From positions 372,001 to 436,000 of the forward strand of contig NZ_QYZP01000003.1 in the NCBI RefSeq assembly GCF_003595215.1: DNA of 64,000 nucleotides, in the 5' to 3' direction. Shown here in pieces: positions 8,003 to 17,098 of the stretch. The position numbers and the translations under genes are program-made. The notes under the pieces were generated by a model. The model had not been told where the DNA came from, did not search any database, and saw only the letters and a program-made list of their open reading frames with translations. How positions within the stretch are numbered: position 1 is the stretch's first letter; each line of letters starts with the position of its first letter. This DNA comes from Nesterenkonia natronophila (GTDB taxonomy: Bacteria > Actinomycetota > Actinomycetes > Actinomycetales > Micrococcaceae).

Positions 8003-9484
8003 CTAGTCCACGTACTCGGTGCAGGTTCGGTGATTAGGAATGTCCCGGTGGAGCAGCCAGAGACCCTCATCGTCAGCAGTGACCGCCTCGAAGTCCAACC
8101 GCTCAGCGCGCGCTAATGCCTGATCGGGAGTCTTGGGGTCAGTGCCACCGAGTTCGTCCACCCAGGTATCGATGATGAGCCAATTGGCTCTGTCCTCGTC
8201 CAGCGTGCCCGCCAGGCCTACGTATGACCGGTGAGTCAGATGCGGAGCTGCGGTGTCGGCAGCCTCGACGCAGGCACCTGCGGGAATGAGGTCGACCGCC
8301 CGCTGATGGGCCTGTGCGCGCTCAGACATATGCCAATTCTGACCGGTGTAGGTCCAGTGGAGTGGAAAAATGTGGTGCTCACGCTCCGTGGCGAACTGCA
8401 GGATGAGGCCTCCCCCCAGGGATAGCGCAATCAGACTGATGGGGAGAATTGTCGCTGGCCGGAATGTCTTGCCGCGCGTGCCGGACCGGCCGCGGATGCG
8501 GCGGAGCGTGTCGAAGGCAGCAAGCAGGAAGATCACCGACAAAGTCGCATCGTAGTGATACACCAGACCCCAGACAGTCAGCCGGTCATTGAAAAGCCTG
8601 GAGAGCAGCATCGGCAGCGCGATGATGGTGTAGGGCGAGGCGAGCGGCAAAAACCACAGTGGCACCAAGTGTGCGGCAACCAGCGCAATCTTCAGCGGGT
8701 GATCCACCAATATCGGAAGCGCGTTCCAGGGCTGTGTGAGGAGAAAGACGGCAGCAGCGCCCGCGCTGGGTCCCAGAGCCGAGTAGTCCCAATAGGCGAA
8801 TTCACCATCAGGTGCGAAATGTGGAATGACGACACCGACAGCGACCCAGAGCCCAGTGAGGCCCAGGAGCATAAGACACCCGGCGGGGAACCAATGCCGT
8901 TTGATCAACAGCACCGCGGCAATCGCGAGACAAGTGGCACCCATATCCTCACGGACCAGCAGCAGGAATGACGAGAGAACGACGGCGGTCCAGGGGCGCC
9001 TGCGCTCTACAGCCCAAATGACCCATCCGATAACCGGCACCGCGAACGCGATTTCATGAAAGTCCCAGTCGATGAACACCTGGAAGGGCCACCACGCCAA
9101 TAAAGCACCCGCGGCCAGGAGACCGATGCGGTGGCTGAACCACCCACGGACTACAAAGTAGACCGGAACCGCCGCAGAGACCAGCAGCACCACCAACGCG
9201 ACGTTGAGCACCCGCGGATCGTCCCAGATCCAATAGAGCGGAGCGAGCACAGCAATGATGGGATGGAAGTGGTCTCCAAGCAGATGGAAGTCCTCCCCCT
9301 TAATCGGAACGATAGGCGCCTCAAACTGCGCGTAGCGGCGCACCGCCTGGTCGAATATTCCGAGGTCGTAGCCACGAGCTTCGAAGTTTCGGAACCGGAG
9401 GAACGAATGGGAAAGATACAGTCCAGCGAACACAGTCATCACAACGACAAGACTCAGCGTGTCCTTTGCCGTAGGACGGGTCAT
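8003..9484 (-). CDS. DUF2079 multi-pass membrane protein
   Basis: 493 residues, around ten membrane segments. The N-terminal ARGYDLGIFDQAVRRYAQ near 37-54 and GDHFHPIIAVLAPLYWIW near 69-86 are hallmarks of DUF2079, a GT-C-like family of uncharacterised integral membrane proteins. The acidic residues of GYDLGIFDQ in the first external loop are reminiscent of polyprenol-phosphate-sugar dependent glycosyltransferases, but no enzyme activity is established. The ATG overlaps the stop of the upstream mannosyltransferase gene by four bases, implying translational coupling. Confidence 0.85.
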   Translation of the reverse strand: MTRPTAKDTLSLVVVMTVFAGLYLSHSFLRFRNFEARGYDLGIFDQAVRRYAQFEAPIVPIKGEDFHLLGDHFHPIIAVLAPLYWIWDDPRVLNVALVVLLVSAAVPVYFVVRGWFSHRIGLLAAGALLAWWPFQVFIDWDFHEIAFAVPVIGWVIWAVERRRPWTAVVLSSFLLLVREDMGATCLAIAAVLLIKRHWFPAGCLMLLGLTGLWVAVGVVIPHFAPDGEFAYWDYSALGPSAGAAAVFLLTQPWNALPILVDHPLKIALVAAHLVPLWFLPLASPYTIIALPMLLSRLFNDRLTVWGLVYHYDATLSVIFLLAAFDTLRRIRGRSGTRGKTFRPATILPISLIALSLGGGLILQFATEREHHIFPLHWTYTGQNWHMSERAQAHQRAVDLIPAGACVEAADTAAPHLTHRSYVGLAGTLDEDRANWLIIDTWVDELGGTDPKTPDQALARAERLDFEAVTADDEGLWLLHRDIPNHRTCTEYVD

Positions 9485-11199
9485 CGGGGCGCCCTGTGCT
9501 GGTTTCCAGTAATCGGCACCTCACCAGTGTGAAGCTGCTCTGCAGTGTGGACACCCGTGCTCGTCTTGCGGTCCGCCTCAAGGGTTTCCACCTGGAGGCG
9601 ATCATAAGTGTGCACCGCATAGGTGCGTCTGAGTCCTGGAATTCTGAAGTACAAGGGGGTGGCAAACCATCCCTGAGTCCACACCCACCGAGCAGAGGGC
9701 AGCACGGCGATGAGGACCATGCATGCCACGGAGGTAGTAAGCGAGAGCCGGAGCATGTCTTCATCCAGGTCAAGGAATTCGCCCACTGCGAGCTGGTCCT
9801 GTGCCCCGTAGCAGATGAAGAAGCCCACAGTGAAGATGACCCACTTGGTCTGCCAATCATTGCGGACGCCGATCGCCGCGAAGAGTGGCAGGAGCCACAG
9901 GAGATACCACGGGTGAATGATGGGAGACAGCACCACTAGTGCCGCGAACGCCCATGTCATCCTATGCAGGATATGTCGATCGCGGCCAACGAACATTAAC
10001 AGCACCACAATCAACACGCTGGTCAGCCGTCCGATCACTCGCAGAACGTCCAATGTCCAGTCGGCCTCCTGTCCGAGAGCCTGCAGGGTGTTGCTCAGCG
10101 TGTCATCCACGATCCCTAGCGGTGACCAGAACGATTTCCCTGTGTCTCCGGTCCCTGCCAGCACCATCAACCAGCGAAAGCCATATCCGTTGACCCATCC
10201 CACGGCCAAGAGGATCAAACCCGTCAGGCCTGCAGTAAGGCCCCAATAGGTGAACTTGCGCAGCCATGACGTCTCACCCTCAGCCCTGGCCGCGGCCCAT
10301 AACAGCGCTACGAACGGCAGCAGCACCATCGAGATGATCTTCATACCGATGGACACGGTGACCAAGACAATGGCTCCCGCTCCCCTGGACCAATGTTTGT
10401 CCGCAGTCGCGGCAACGTAGATTCCGGCTAGAGCAAAACCCATCATTAGGGCGTCATTATGGGCACTAGAGATGAAACTGATGATGAACAGCGGGTTGGC
10501 ACAGGCCAGCCACTGGGCTCTACCTCCGTGAACCCCGCAGTGCTCTGCCAGTTTGGGCACATAAATCATGATCAGCAGCACCCCACCGACGCAAGCTAAC
10601 CGAAAGAGCAACACCGCCGTGTCCACGTGATTATTGGTGACCCACATAACCGCCGCCTCGATCCAGAGGAACATGGGACCGTAGGGGGTCTCTGACTGTG
10701 CCCACATAGGATCGGTGCCGAAATGAAACCAGTTCTCGAGTTGAGAGACTCCCTCCTGGTAGGGGTCGCCGCCAGCCAGCACCAGGCGTCCCTGATTAAG
10801 GTACGCATAGACATCGCGCGAGAAGATCGGCACACAGAAGAGGTGAGGAATCGACCACACCGCAGTGGCAATGTTGACCAGGCGCAGACTGCCAATGGGC
10901 CAGGATGCCCGCTCAGACTCCCGCAGCGCGCGGCCCAGCAATATCCAGGCATGGAACATCACCCAGCAACCCAGGGTCAGCGCCACAGTGGAGATGGTTA
11001 CACCCCAGAATTCGGTGCGCAGGGGAATCACCCAGGACCAGCGGCTGATTTCCGACCCGTTAGCCAACCAGCCCACGCCGAACGAACCGAAGAGGACGAG
11101 AAGAGAGCCGAGTAGCCCCTGAATTACGGCGCGGGGCACTCCCGCTGTTCTCAGATGGGGCTGCTCAGCGTCGCCTGCGGGTGCGGCTAGTCTTTGCAC
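9481..11199 (-). CDS. MptB-like polyprenol-phosphomannose alpha-1,6-mannosyltransferase
   Basis: 572 residues with about 13 membrane segments, GT-C fold. The first extracytoplasmic loop reads FSRDVYAYLNQGRLVLAGGDPY (core SRDVYAY at 127-133), the diagnostic catalytic loop of actinobacterial MptA/MptB enzymes that extend lipomannan-type alpha-1,6-mannan from polyprenol-phosphate mannose. It is the first gene of a three-gene leftward operon and begins 24 bases after the gap stop codon. The assigned start is a GTG with no visible ribosome binding site, so the true start could lie about 20 codons downstream. MptA-type specificity cannot be excluded. Confidence 0.85.
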   Translation of the reverse strand: MQRLAAPAGDAEQPHLRTAGVPRAVIQGLLGSLLVLFGSFGVGWLANGSEISRWSWVIPLRTEFWGVTISTVALTLGCWVMFHAWILLGRALRESERASWPIGSLRLVNIATAVWSIPHLFCVPIFSRDVYAYLNQGRLVLAGGDPYQEGVSQLENWFHFGTDPMWAQSETPYGPMFLWIEAAVMWVTNNHVDTAVLLFRLACVGGVLLIMIYVPKLAEHCGVHGGRAQWLACANPLFIISFISSAHNDALMMGFALAGIYVAATADKHWSRGAGAIVLVTVSIGMKIISMVLLPFVALLWAAARAEGETSWLRKFTYWGLTAGLTGLILLAVGWVNGYGFRWLMVLAGTGDTGKSFWSPLGIVDDTLSNTLQALGQEADWTLDVLRVIGRLTSVLIVVLLMFVGRDRHILHRMTWAFAALVVLSPIIHPWYLLWLLPLFAAIGVRNDWQTKWVIFTVGFFICYGAQDQLAVGEFLDLDEDMLRLSLTTSVACMVLIAVLPSARWVWTQGWFATPLYFRIPGLRRTYAVHTYDRLQVETLEADRKTSTGVHTAEQLHTGEVPITGNQHRAPR

Positions 11200-11223
11200 C
11201 TGAAGAAACTACCACTGCGGAGC

Positions 11224-12663
11224 TCAGAGCCGCGGATACTTAGAAGGCTCGGACTCAGCTATATGCTCCAGCACACGCACTACCTGAGCAGAATATCCGT
11301 ACTCGTTGTCATACCAGACATAGAGGATGGCCTGCTTGCCGTTGACGATCGTCGCCAATCCATCCACAACTCCGGCCGCAGTTGATCCGACAAAGTCGGT
11401 CGAGACCACTTCCGCGGAATCGATGTAGTCGACCTGGGAGTGCAAGGGGCCTTCGAGGGACTGTTTGCGCAGGAACGTGTTGAGCTCCTCCTTAGTGGTC
11501 TCCTTTTCCAGCTCCAGGATGAGGATCGCCATAGAGACGTTTGGGGTGGGGACACGGATGGCATTTCCGGAGAGTTTGCCCGCAAGCTCAGGGAGCGCTT
11601 TGGCCACCGCTTTGGCCGCGCCAGTTTCAGTGAGAACCATGTTGAGCACAGCCGAGCGGCCTCGCCGCTCACCCTTGTGAAAATTATCGATCAGGTTCTG
11701 ATCATTGGTGTAGGAATGGACGGTCTCTACGTGTCCGTGGTCGATCCCGTAGTGATCCTGCATCAGCTTCGCCACCGGCGTGATCGCGTTAGTGGTGCAG
11801 CTGGCAGCTGACAACAGAGGTGAATCATCGTCGATCTGTGAGTGGTTCACCCCGTAGACGATGTTCTTGATCTCACCCTTGCCCGGCGCCGTCAGCAACA
11901 CCCGGGATACCCCGGTGGACTGGAGATGTTTGCTCAGACCTTCCTCATCCCGCCAGATACCGGTGTTGTCAACGACCACGGCGCTGTTGATGCCGTATTC
12001 GGTGTAATCGACTTCCTCGGGAGTGGAGGCGTAAATAACCTTGATGTAGGTACCGTTGGCAATAATTGCGCTGTTCTCCTCATCGACCCTGATGGATCCG
12101 GCAAAGGGCCCGTGGACAGAGTCCCGACGCAGCAGCGAGGCTCGTTTGGCAAGATCGTTGCCCTTGCCCTTACGCACCACTATGGCGCGCAGCCGGAGTC
12201 CTGTGGCTGAGGAAGCGTGACCGACCATAATGCGTGCCAGGAGACGACCGATGCGTCCGAATCCATAGAGCACCACGTCCTGCGGTTCCGCGCGTCCCTG
12301 ACCTTTCTTGCCGACGATATCGGCCAACTCTTCACGCAGAAAAGCGTCGACATCGGAGCTGTGGGAGGCTTTGAAGCGGTTGTTGAGCCTGGCAATATCG
12401 ATGCTCGCGGCTCCGAGGTCCAAAGTGTCCAGAGCCTGCACCAATGGGAGAGTCTCGGAGATGGGAAGCTCCACCTCATCAACCTGGCGGGCGAAACGGT
12501 GGGCCTTAAGTATGTCGATCGCTGACTGATTGACCAGTTGGCGGCCGTAGATGCTGGTGACCACATTGTTCTCGCGGTAGAGCCGCCCGATCAGAGGGAT
12601 CATGGTCTCTGCTTGGGCTTCGCGGTCGATCCATTCGTTGAGGTGCTTGCTCACTGCGGACAT
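11224..12663 (-). CDS. gap: Glyceraldehyde-3-phosphate dehydrogenase, long form
   Basis: Oxidises glyceraldehyde 3-phosphate to 1,3-bisphosphoglycerate with NAD(P). At 479 residues it is about 140 longer than standard GAPDH. Residues 1-127 are an N-terminal extension with no recognised domain; the Rossmann motif GFGRIGR is at 134-140, the catalytic cysteine at 289 in ASCTTNAITP, and the partner histidine near 316 in VHSYTNDQNLID. This long class occurs in Micrococcales alongside the usual short gap gene of the gap-pgk-tpi cluster, so this copy may be specialised (for example anabolic or NADP-dependent); cofactor use is not decidable here. Confidence 0.92.
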   Translation of the reverse strand: MSAVSKHLNEWIDREAQAETMIPLIGRLYRENNVVTSIYGRQLVNQSAIDILKAHRFARQVDEVELPISETLPLVQALDTLDLGAASIDIARLNNRFKASHSSDVDAFLREELADIVGKKGQGRAEPQDVVLYGFGRIGRLLARIMVGHASSATGLRLRAIVVRKGKGNDLAKRASLLRRDSVHGPFAGSIRVDEENSAIIANGTYIKVIYASTPEEVDYTEYGINSAVVVDNTGIWRDEEGLSKHLQSTGVSRVLLTAPGKGEIKNIVYGVNHSQIDDDSPLLSAASCTTNAITPVAKLMQDHYGIDHGHVETVHSYTNDQNLIDNFHKGERRGRSAVLNMVLTETGAAKAVAKALPELAGKLSGNAIRVPTPNVSMAILILELEKETTKEELNTFLRKQSLEGPLHSQVDYIDSAEVVSTDFVGSTAAGVVDGLATIVNGKQAILYVWYDNEYGYSAQVVRVLEHIAESEPSKYPRL

Positions 12664-12734
12664 GGAGGATTGAGACCCTTTCGACTAAGACGTCTTTGTC
12701 TTGCTGACGGACCTACTCTATACAAGACCGGCGG

Positions 12735-13092
<358 letters not shown>

Positions 13093-13130
13093 CACCCAAT
13101 GGTACGTCCTCTCGGGGCGCCACGGCTTGC

Positions 13131-13136
13131 TACTCT
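13131..13136 (+). promoter_or_regulatory. -10 box of leaderless yaaA
   Basis: TACTCT ends six bases before the GTG at 13143, with no Shine-Dalgarno sequence. This placement puts transcription start at the start codon. Confidence 0.5.
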
Positions 13137-13142
13137 GTCCCG

Positions 13143-13922
13143 GTGCTCATCATGCTTCCGCCCAGTGAGGGCAAGACACCACCGGCCAATAACCAAGCCG
13201 AGGTCCTGGACGTTGATTCTCTGACGCTGCCCTCCCTCGCCCCGGAACGTAGGCAGGTTCTGCAGGATCTGATCTCCGCCAGTGAGCGAAAGGACGCTCA
13301 GCAGCTCCTCCGGGTCGGAGACAAGGTCATGGACGAGGTGGCCGCAAACCAAGGGTTGCGGCAGGCTCCCACCGCACCCGCTCACCAGATCTACACCGGC
13401 GTGCTGTTCGACGCCTTGGCAACCGAGTCCCTGACTACTGAGCAGCGTAAGCGTGCCGAAACCACGGTAATGATCTTTTCCGGGTTGTTTGGAGTGACCG
13501 GCTTCACGGACCGAATTCCCGCCTACCGGTGCGCAATCGACGTAAACCTGCCTAAAACGGGCAAGCTGAGCTCATTCTGGAAGGAGCGGCTGGCCGCCCC
13601 GCTGAAGGAACAGGTCCAGAACCAGTTGGTGGTGGATTGCCGTTCAGCTTCCTACGCCCGAACCTTTCGACCGGACCCTCAACAGACCTTGGCGGTGAAC
13701 AGCTTCACGGAGCGGGACGGTCGACGCACTGTCGTCACACATTTCGCCAAAGCGGCCAGAGGCAAACTCACCGGGATGCTGCTCCGAGCGGCTTCGCCGC
13801 CGCAAACGATCGATGACGTCGCTGACATCGCCTCCCAAGAGTGGCAGGTCGAAGTCCGGCCGGCCGCAGGGAACACACCCCACCAACTCGACCTGATCTC
13901 TGCAGATCGCAGCGCCGAATGA
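13143..13922 (+). CDS. yaaA: Peroxide stress protein YaaA (DUF328/UPF0246)
   Basis: 259 residues. The family N-terminus LIMLPPSEGKT follows directly after the GTG, which fixes the start; reading further upstream would run into RNase P RNA. Later blocks include IYTGVLFDAL near 80, FSGLFGVTGFTDRIPAYR near 112 and VDCRSASYARTF near 160, ending in THFAKAARGKLTGMLLR. E. coli YaaA lowers free iron and DNA damage during peroxide stress and binds DNA; the biochemical activity is unresolved. The gene is divergent from rnpB and convergent with cysE. Confidence 0.9.
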   Translation: MLIMLPPSEGKTPPANNQAEVLDVDSLTLPSLAPERRQVLQDLISASERKDAQQLLRVGDKVMDEVAANQGLRQAPTAPAHQIYTGVLFDALATESLTTEQRKRAETTVMIFSGLFGVTGFTDRIPAYRCAIDVNLPKTGKLSSFWKERLAAPLKEQVQNQLVVDCRSASYARTFRPDPQQTLAVNSFTERDGRRTVVTHFAKAARGKLTGMLLRAASPPQTIDDVADIASQEWQVEVRPAAGNTPHQLDLISADRSAE

Positions 13923-13929
13923 CCGAGCA

Positions 13930-13974
13930 GGATCCCGCCCCTACCAGGACGTTCAGATGAACAGGGCGGGATCC
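13930..13974. terminator. Bidirectional hairpin between yaaA and cysE
   Basis: Perfect 11-bp stem GGATCCCGCCC (13930-13940) with GGGCGGGATCC (13964-13974), 23-base loop. It lies just past the yaaA stop, and its right arm is inside the last codons of cysE. No T-run, as is common in high-G+C genomes. Confidence 0.6.
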
Positions 13975-14540
13975 AACGCGTAGGCGGCCGGATCCACCAA
14001 AGGCTGGTGCTCCTCTTCACGGCGTTTGCGGTCCTTGGCGGGAACACCGATGAGCACTGAGTCTTCGGGAGCAGACTTCACCACAACGGCGTTCGCGCCC
14101 ACCGCGGAGTTCTCACCGATCAGGACGGGGCCCAGCACCTTTGCACCTGCGCCCACCGTCACACCATCACCCAAGGTTGGATGGCGCTTGGTCTGCTCCA
14201 AAGAGGTGCCGCCCAAGGTCACGCCCTGGTACAGCATGCAGTCGTCACCGATCTCAGCGGTCTCTCCGATGACCACACCCATGCCATGGTCAATGAAAAA
14301 CCGACGCCCGATCGTGGAACCTGGGTGGATCTCGATTCCAGTGAGCCCTCGAGCGACCTGGGAGAGGACTCGCGCTGGTGTCTTCAGAGGCTTCACCGCC
14401 CACATTCTGTGGGCCAGCCGGTGCGCCCAAATCGCATGCAGCCCAGAGTAAGCCAACACTATTTCGGCGTTGGACCGAGCAGCGGGGTCGTGCTCGCGCG
14501 CGGTGGTGATGTCCTCGCGCAGTCGTGAAATGAAGCCCAA
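13953..14540 (-). CDS. cysE: Serine O-acetyltransferase
   Basis: Makes O-acetylserine from serine and acetyl-CoA, the substrate of cysteine synthase encoded just upstream. 195 residues: a short N-terminal helical part ([13 protein letters not shown] near 35-47) and a left-handed beta helix of hexapeptide repeats with [19 protein letters not shown] near 82 and the catalytic loop histidine of RHPTLGDGV near 119. It is of the short EpsC/CysE class. The start is a TTG with GGAAGGA nine bases upstream. It forms an operon with cysK, 39 bases apart. Confidence 0.92.
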   Translation of the reverse strand: MGFISRLREDITTAREHDPAARSNAEIVLAYSGLHAIWAHRLAHRMWAVKPLKTPARVLSQVARGLTGIEIHPGSTIGRRFFIDHGMGVVIGETAEIGDDCMLYQGVTLGGTSLEQTKRHPTLGDGVTVGAGAKVLGPVLIGENSAVGANAVVVKSAPEDSVLIGVPAKDRKRREEEHQPLVDPAAYALDPALFI

Positions 14541-14579
14541 GGGTCAGTGTCCTTCCGATGTCCCGGGCGGCTGGTCTCC

Positions 14580-15512
14580 CTAGCCGCGAATATCTTCGAA
14601 GAGCATGGTAGAGATATAGCGTTCCCCGAAGTCACATGCGACTGTCACGATGAGCTTATCCCGCATTTCTTCGCGTGATGCCACCTTCAGGGCAGAGGCT
14701 ACATTGGCGCCTGTGGAGATGCCGCCCAGGATACCTTCCTCTCTGCCCAGCCGGCGGGCAGTCTCCACGGATTCCTCCAGGTTGGCGGTGATGACCTCGT
14801 TGTAGATATCTCGATCGAGAATGTCGGGGACAAAATTCGGCCCGATGCCCTGGATTTTATGGGGGCCCGGTGTGCCACCGGAGAGAATCGGAGAATCCTC
14901 CGGCTCCACCGCTACGATGTGAATATCGGGGTTGTGCTCCCTGAGGCGACGCCCTGCGCCGGTGATGGTTCCCCCAGTGCCAATGCCGAAGACCACGGCA
15001 TCGACTTCCCCATCCGTATCGCGCCAGATCTCTTCACCGGTGGTGTTGTAGTGCACAGTGGGGTTGGCCTCGTTGGCGAACTGTCGGGCCCAGATGGAGT
15101 TCTCGGTCTCCTCGACGATCTGCTTGGCCTTCTCAACTGCACCTCGCATTCCCTCTGCTCCGGGAGTCAGCACAATCTCAGCCCCGTAAGCACGCAGCAT
15201 GACCCGGCGCTCAGTGGACATCGTCTCCGGCATAGTCAGCACCACCCGATAACCCCGTGCTGCACCCACCATCGCCAGTGCGATCCCGGTGTTGCCCGAG
15301 GTGCCTTCAACGATCGTGCCACCGGGCTTCAGCGCGCCAGCGGACTCGGCGGCATCAATAATTGCTCCGCCGATCCGGTCCTTCACCGACGAGGCCGGCG
15401 AATAGAACTCCAACTTCACAGCCACGTTGCCAGGGAGGTCAGAGTCGAGCTTGTTCAGCCTCACAAGGGGCGTATTACCGATGGCTTCGGTGATGTTGTT
15501 GAGCATGGGCAT
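14580..15512 (-). CDS. cysK: O-acetylserine sulfhydrylase (cysteine synthase A)
   Basis: PLP enzyme joining O-acetylserine and sulfide to cysteine, which also feeds mycothiol synthesis by MshC. 310 residues: PLP lysine 44 in SSVKDRIGGA, phosphate/substrate loop TSGNTG at 71-76, and GTGGTITGAGRRL near 178 binding the PLP phosphate. The ATG at 15512 is preceded by AAAGGA at nine bases; the ATG two codons later is an alternative. The C-terminus ends in DIRG rather than the classic DFxG-type tail region of CysE's partner, which is normal for the enzyme. First gene of cysK-cysE. Confidence 0.94.
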   Translation of the reverse strand: MPMLNNITEAIGNTPLVRLNKLDSDLPGNVAVKLEFYSPASSVKDRIGGAIIDAAESAGALKPGGTIVEGTSGNTGIALAMVGAARGYRVVLTMPETMSTERRVMLRAYGAEIVLTPGAEGMRGAVEKAKQIVEETENSIWARQFANEANPTVHYNTTGEEIWRDTDGEVDAVVFGIGTGGTITGAGRRLREHNPDIHIVAVEPEDSPILSGGTPGPHKIQGIGPNFVPDILDRDIYNEVITANLEESVETARRLGREEGILGGISTGANVASALKVASREEMRDKLIVTVACDFGERYISTMLFEDIRG

Positions 15513-15582
15513 TGATGCTGTCCTTTCGGTGACATGGCGATTGTGCGTCGGAGTCCAGACTATCCGCGGCTGCTGGCTGCCG

Positions 15583-16122
15583 TTATGCAGAGACTTCTTG
15601 CCGGAGCCACTGGCTCCACTCCGCGCGCAGCTTGGCAATCTTGGGATCGATGATGAATTGACAGTAGCCCAATCCCGGCTGGCGAGAGTGGAAGTCTTGG
15701 TGCTCCGGCTCGGCCTCATGGATGGTTCCCAGCGGCTCAAGGGTGGTCACGATCGCTCCCGCGAAATGCTTCTGTGCGGCCTTGATCACCCTCTGAAACT
15801 CAGCCTTCTCCGCCGGGGACTGATAGAACATTGCTGACCGGTACTGGGTGCCGACATCATAACCCTGACGGTTGAGCGACGTGGGGTCGTGAGTCGAGAA
15901 GAAAATGTCGTACAGCACCTCCGCAGGAAGCTGACCGGTGTCGAAGGTGATTTCCACTGCTTCAGCGTGACCCGTAGTTCCGGAGCACACTGCGTGGTAA
16001 TGAGCCGGACCGGTGCCACCGGTGTAGATAGAGCGTACGCGGCTGACGCCGATCAGCCTTCGGGCTATGGAGTCCAGGCACCAGAAGCAGCCGGCTGCGA
16101 GAACTACTGTCCGATCAGTCAT
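15583..16122 (-). CDS. msrA: Peptide methionine sulfoxide reductase MsrA
   Basis: Reduces methionine-S-sulfoxide in proteins. 179 residues with the catalytic GCFWC at 11-15 (nucleophile Cys12), YTGG near 33, HAEAVEITFD near 53 and a likely resolving cysteine in GLGYCQFII near the C-terminus. The ATG at 16122 lies nine bases after the GTT of a SigR-like promoter and has no ribosome binding site, so the mRNA is probably leaderless. An ATG at 16194 in frame would place the promoter inside the gene and is rejected. msrB is separate, at 23806. Confidence 0.93.
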   Translation of the reverse strand: MTDRTVVLAAGCFWCLDSIARRLIGVSRVRSIYTGGTGPAHYHAVCSGTTGHAEAVEITFDTGQLPAEVLYDIFFSTHDPTSLNRQGYDVGTQYRSAMFYQSPAEKAEFQRVIKAAQKHFAGAIVTTLEPLGTIHEAEPEHQDFHSRQPGLGYCQFIIDPKIAKLRAEWSQWLRQEVSA

Positions 16123-16131
16123 ACCGATGCC

Positions 16132-16157
16132 AACTGCCTCGCCCTGCGGTTCATTCC
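16132..16157 (-). promoter_or_regulatory. SigR/SigH-like promoter of msrA
   Basis: On the minus strand GGAAT (16157-16153), 18 bases, GTT (16134-16132): an exact match to the SigR/SigH consensus, ending nine bases before the msrA ATG. It supports both the start choice and oxidative or thiol-stress control. Confidence 0.6.
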
Positions 16158-16192
16158 TGGGGCTCACTGCCCGAACAGGGTAGAAATGAGCC

Positions 16193-17038
16193 ATGACACA
16201 CACCCCATTACTGCAGGAGGTGCTCGATGTTGTCGAGGACCTGTGGCCGGCGTACCTTGCGGAGGATTGGGACGCGGTGGGTCTTGTGCTCGGCCGCCGA
16301 AACTCAGAGGTGGCCAAAATACACTTCGCTGTGGATCCGGTGGCCGATGTGGTGGAGGAAGCTTGTACAGCGGAGGCCGACCTGCTCATCACACACCATC
16401 CGCTGCTGCTGCGAGGGGTGACCAGTGTGGAAGCAGGCACCTTCAAGGGGGCGGCCGTTCACCGACTCATCGAATCAGGATGCGCCCTGCTGAGCGCGCA
16501 CACCAACGGCGACTCTGCCGTCGGCGGAGTCAATGACGTTCTCTGCGAGATCCTGGGGCTGGAAGACACACGTCCGCTGGCGCAAGCGCGGGAGGGGTTG
16601 TCCGAGGAGGGCCTGGGACGCATCGGCACCCTGCCGGAGGGCACAACGTTAGGAGACTTCGCTGCAAGGGTCTTCGCAATCCTTCCGGCGGTTGCAGGGG
16701 GTGTGCGGGTAGCCGGTGACGGCAACGCCTTCATCCAACGGGTTGCACTGTGCGGTGGCGCCGGAGACTCTCTGCTCGGTGCAGCGCGGGAGGTGGAGGC
16801 CGATGTGTATCTCACTGCGGACCTGCGTCACCATCCGGCTTCTGAAGCGCGCGAGGCCGTCGGGGGCCAGCGACCCTACCTGATTGACGTTTCACACTTC
16901 GCAAGCGAGTGGCTTTGGCTGCCCGCTGCCGCTCAGACCCTAGACCGAGCACTGGCGGATCGCGGCTACGAGGTGGAGATCGCCGTCTCCGGAATCAACA
17001 CCGACCCATGGGATTTCGTCATCACCCCGGGCTCCTGA
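16193..17038 (+). CDS. NIF3-like dinuclear metal-centre protein
   Basis: 281 residues of the NIF3/DUF34 (YbgI) family, toroidal hexamers with a two-metal site. Metal-ligand motifs are ADLLITHHPLLLRG near 61-74 and SAHTNGDSAVGGVND near 102-116, with the C-terminal histidine/glutamate motif in DVSHFASEW near 235. Often annotated as GTP cyclohydrolase I type 2, but the physiological role is not settled. The ATG overlaps sequence divergent to msrA. RNase HI follows after 60 bases; the C4 zinc-ribbon gene that normally sits between them in actinobacteria is missing. Confidence 0.9.
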   Translation: MTHTPLLQEVLDVVEDLWPAYLAEDWDAVGLVLGRRNSEVAKIHFAVDPVADVVEEACTAEADLLITHHPLLLRGVTSVEAGTFKGAAVHRLIESGCALLSAHTNGDSAVGGVNDVLCEILGLEDTRPLAQAREGLSEEGLGRIGTLPEGTTLGDFAARVFAILPAVAGGVRVAGDGNAFIQRVALCGGAGDSLLGAAREVEADVYLTADLRHHPASEAREAVGGQRPYLIDVSHFASEWLWLPAAAQTLDRALADRGYEVEIAVSGINTDPWDFVITPGS

Positions 17039-17043
17039 CCCAG

Positions 17044-17062
17044 CCGGACCTCCGACGTCCGG
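17044..17062 (+). terminator. Hairpin after the NIF3 gene
   Basis: CCGGAC, seven-base loop, GTCCGG starting six bases after the stop codon; no T-run. It could end the NIF3 transcript ahead of the separate RNase HI promoter. Confidence 0.35.
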
Positions 17063-17084
17063 GACAGCTGACGACGGACGACGG

Positions 17085-17090
17085 TAGAGT
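17085..17090 (+). promoter_or_regulatory. -10 box of leaderless rnhA
   Basis: TAGAGT ends eight bases before the GTG start at 17099; no ribosome binding site is present. Confidence 0.4.
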
Positions 17091-17098
17091 TCTCATCT

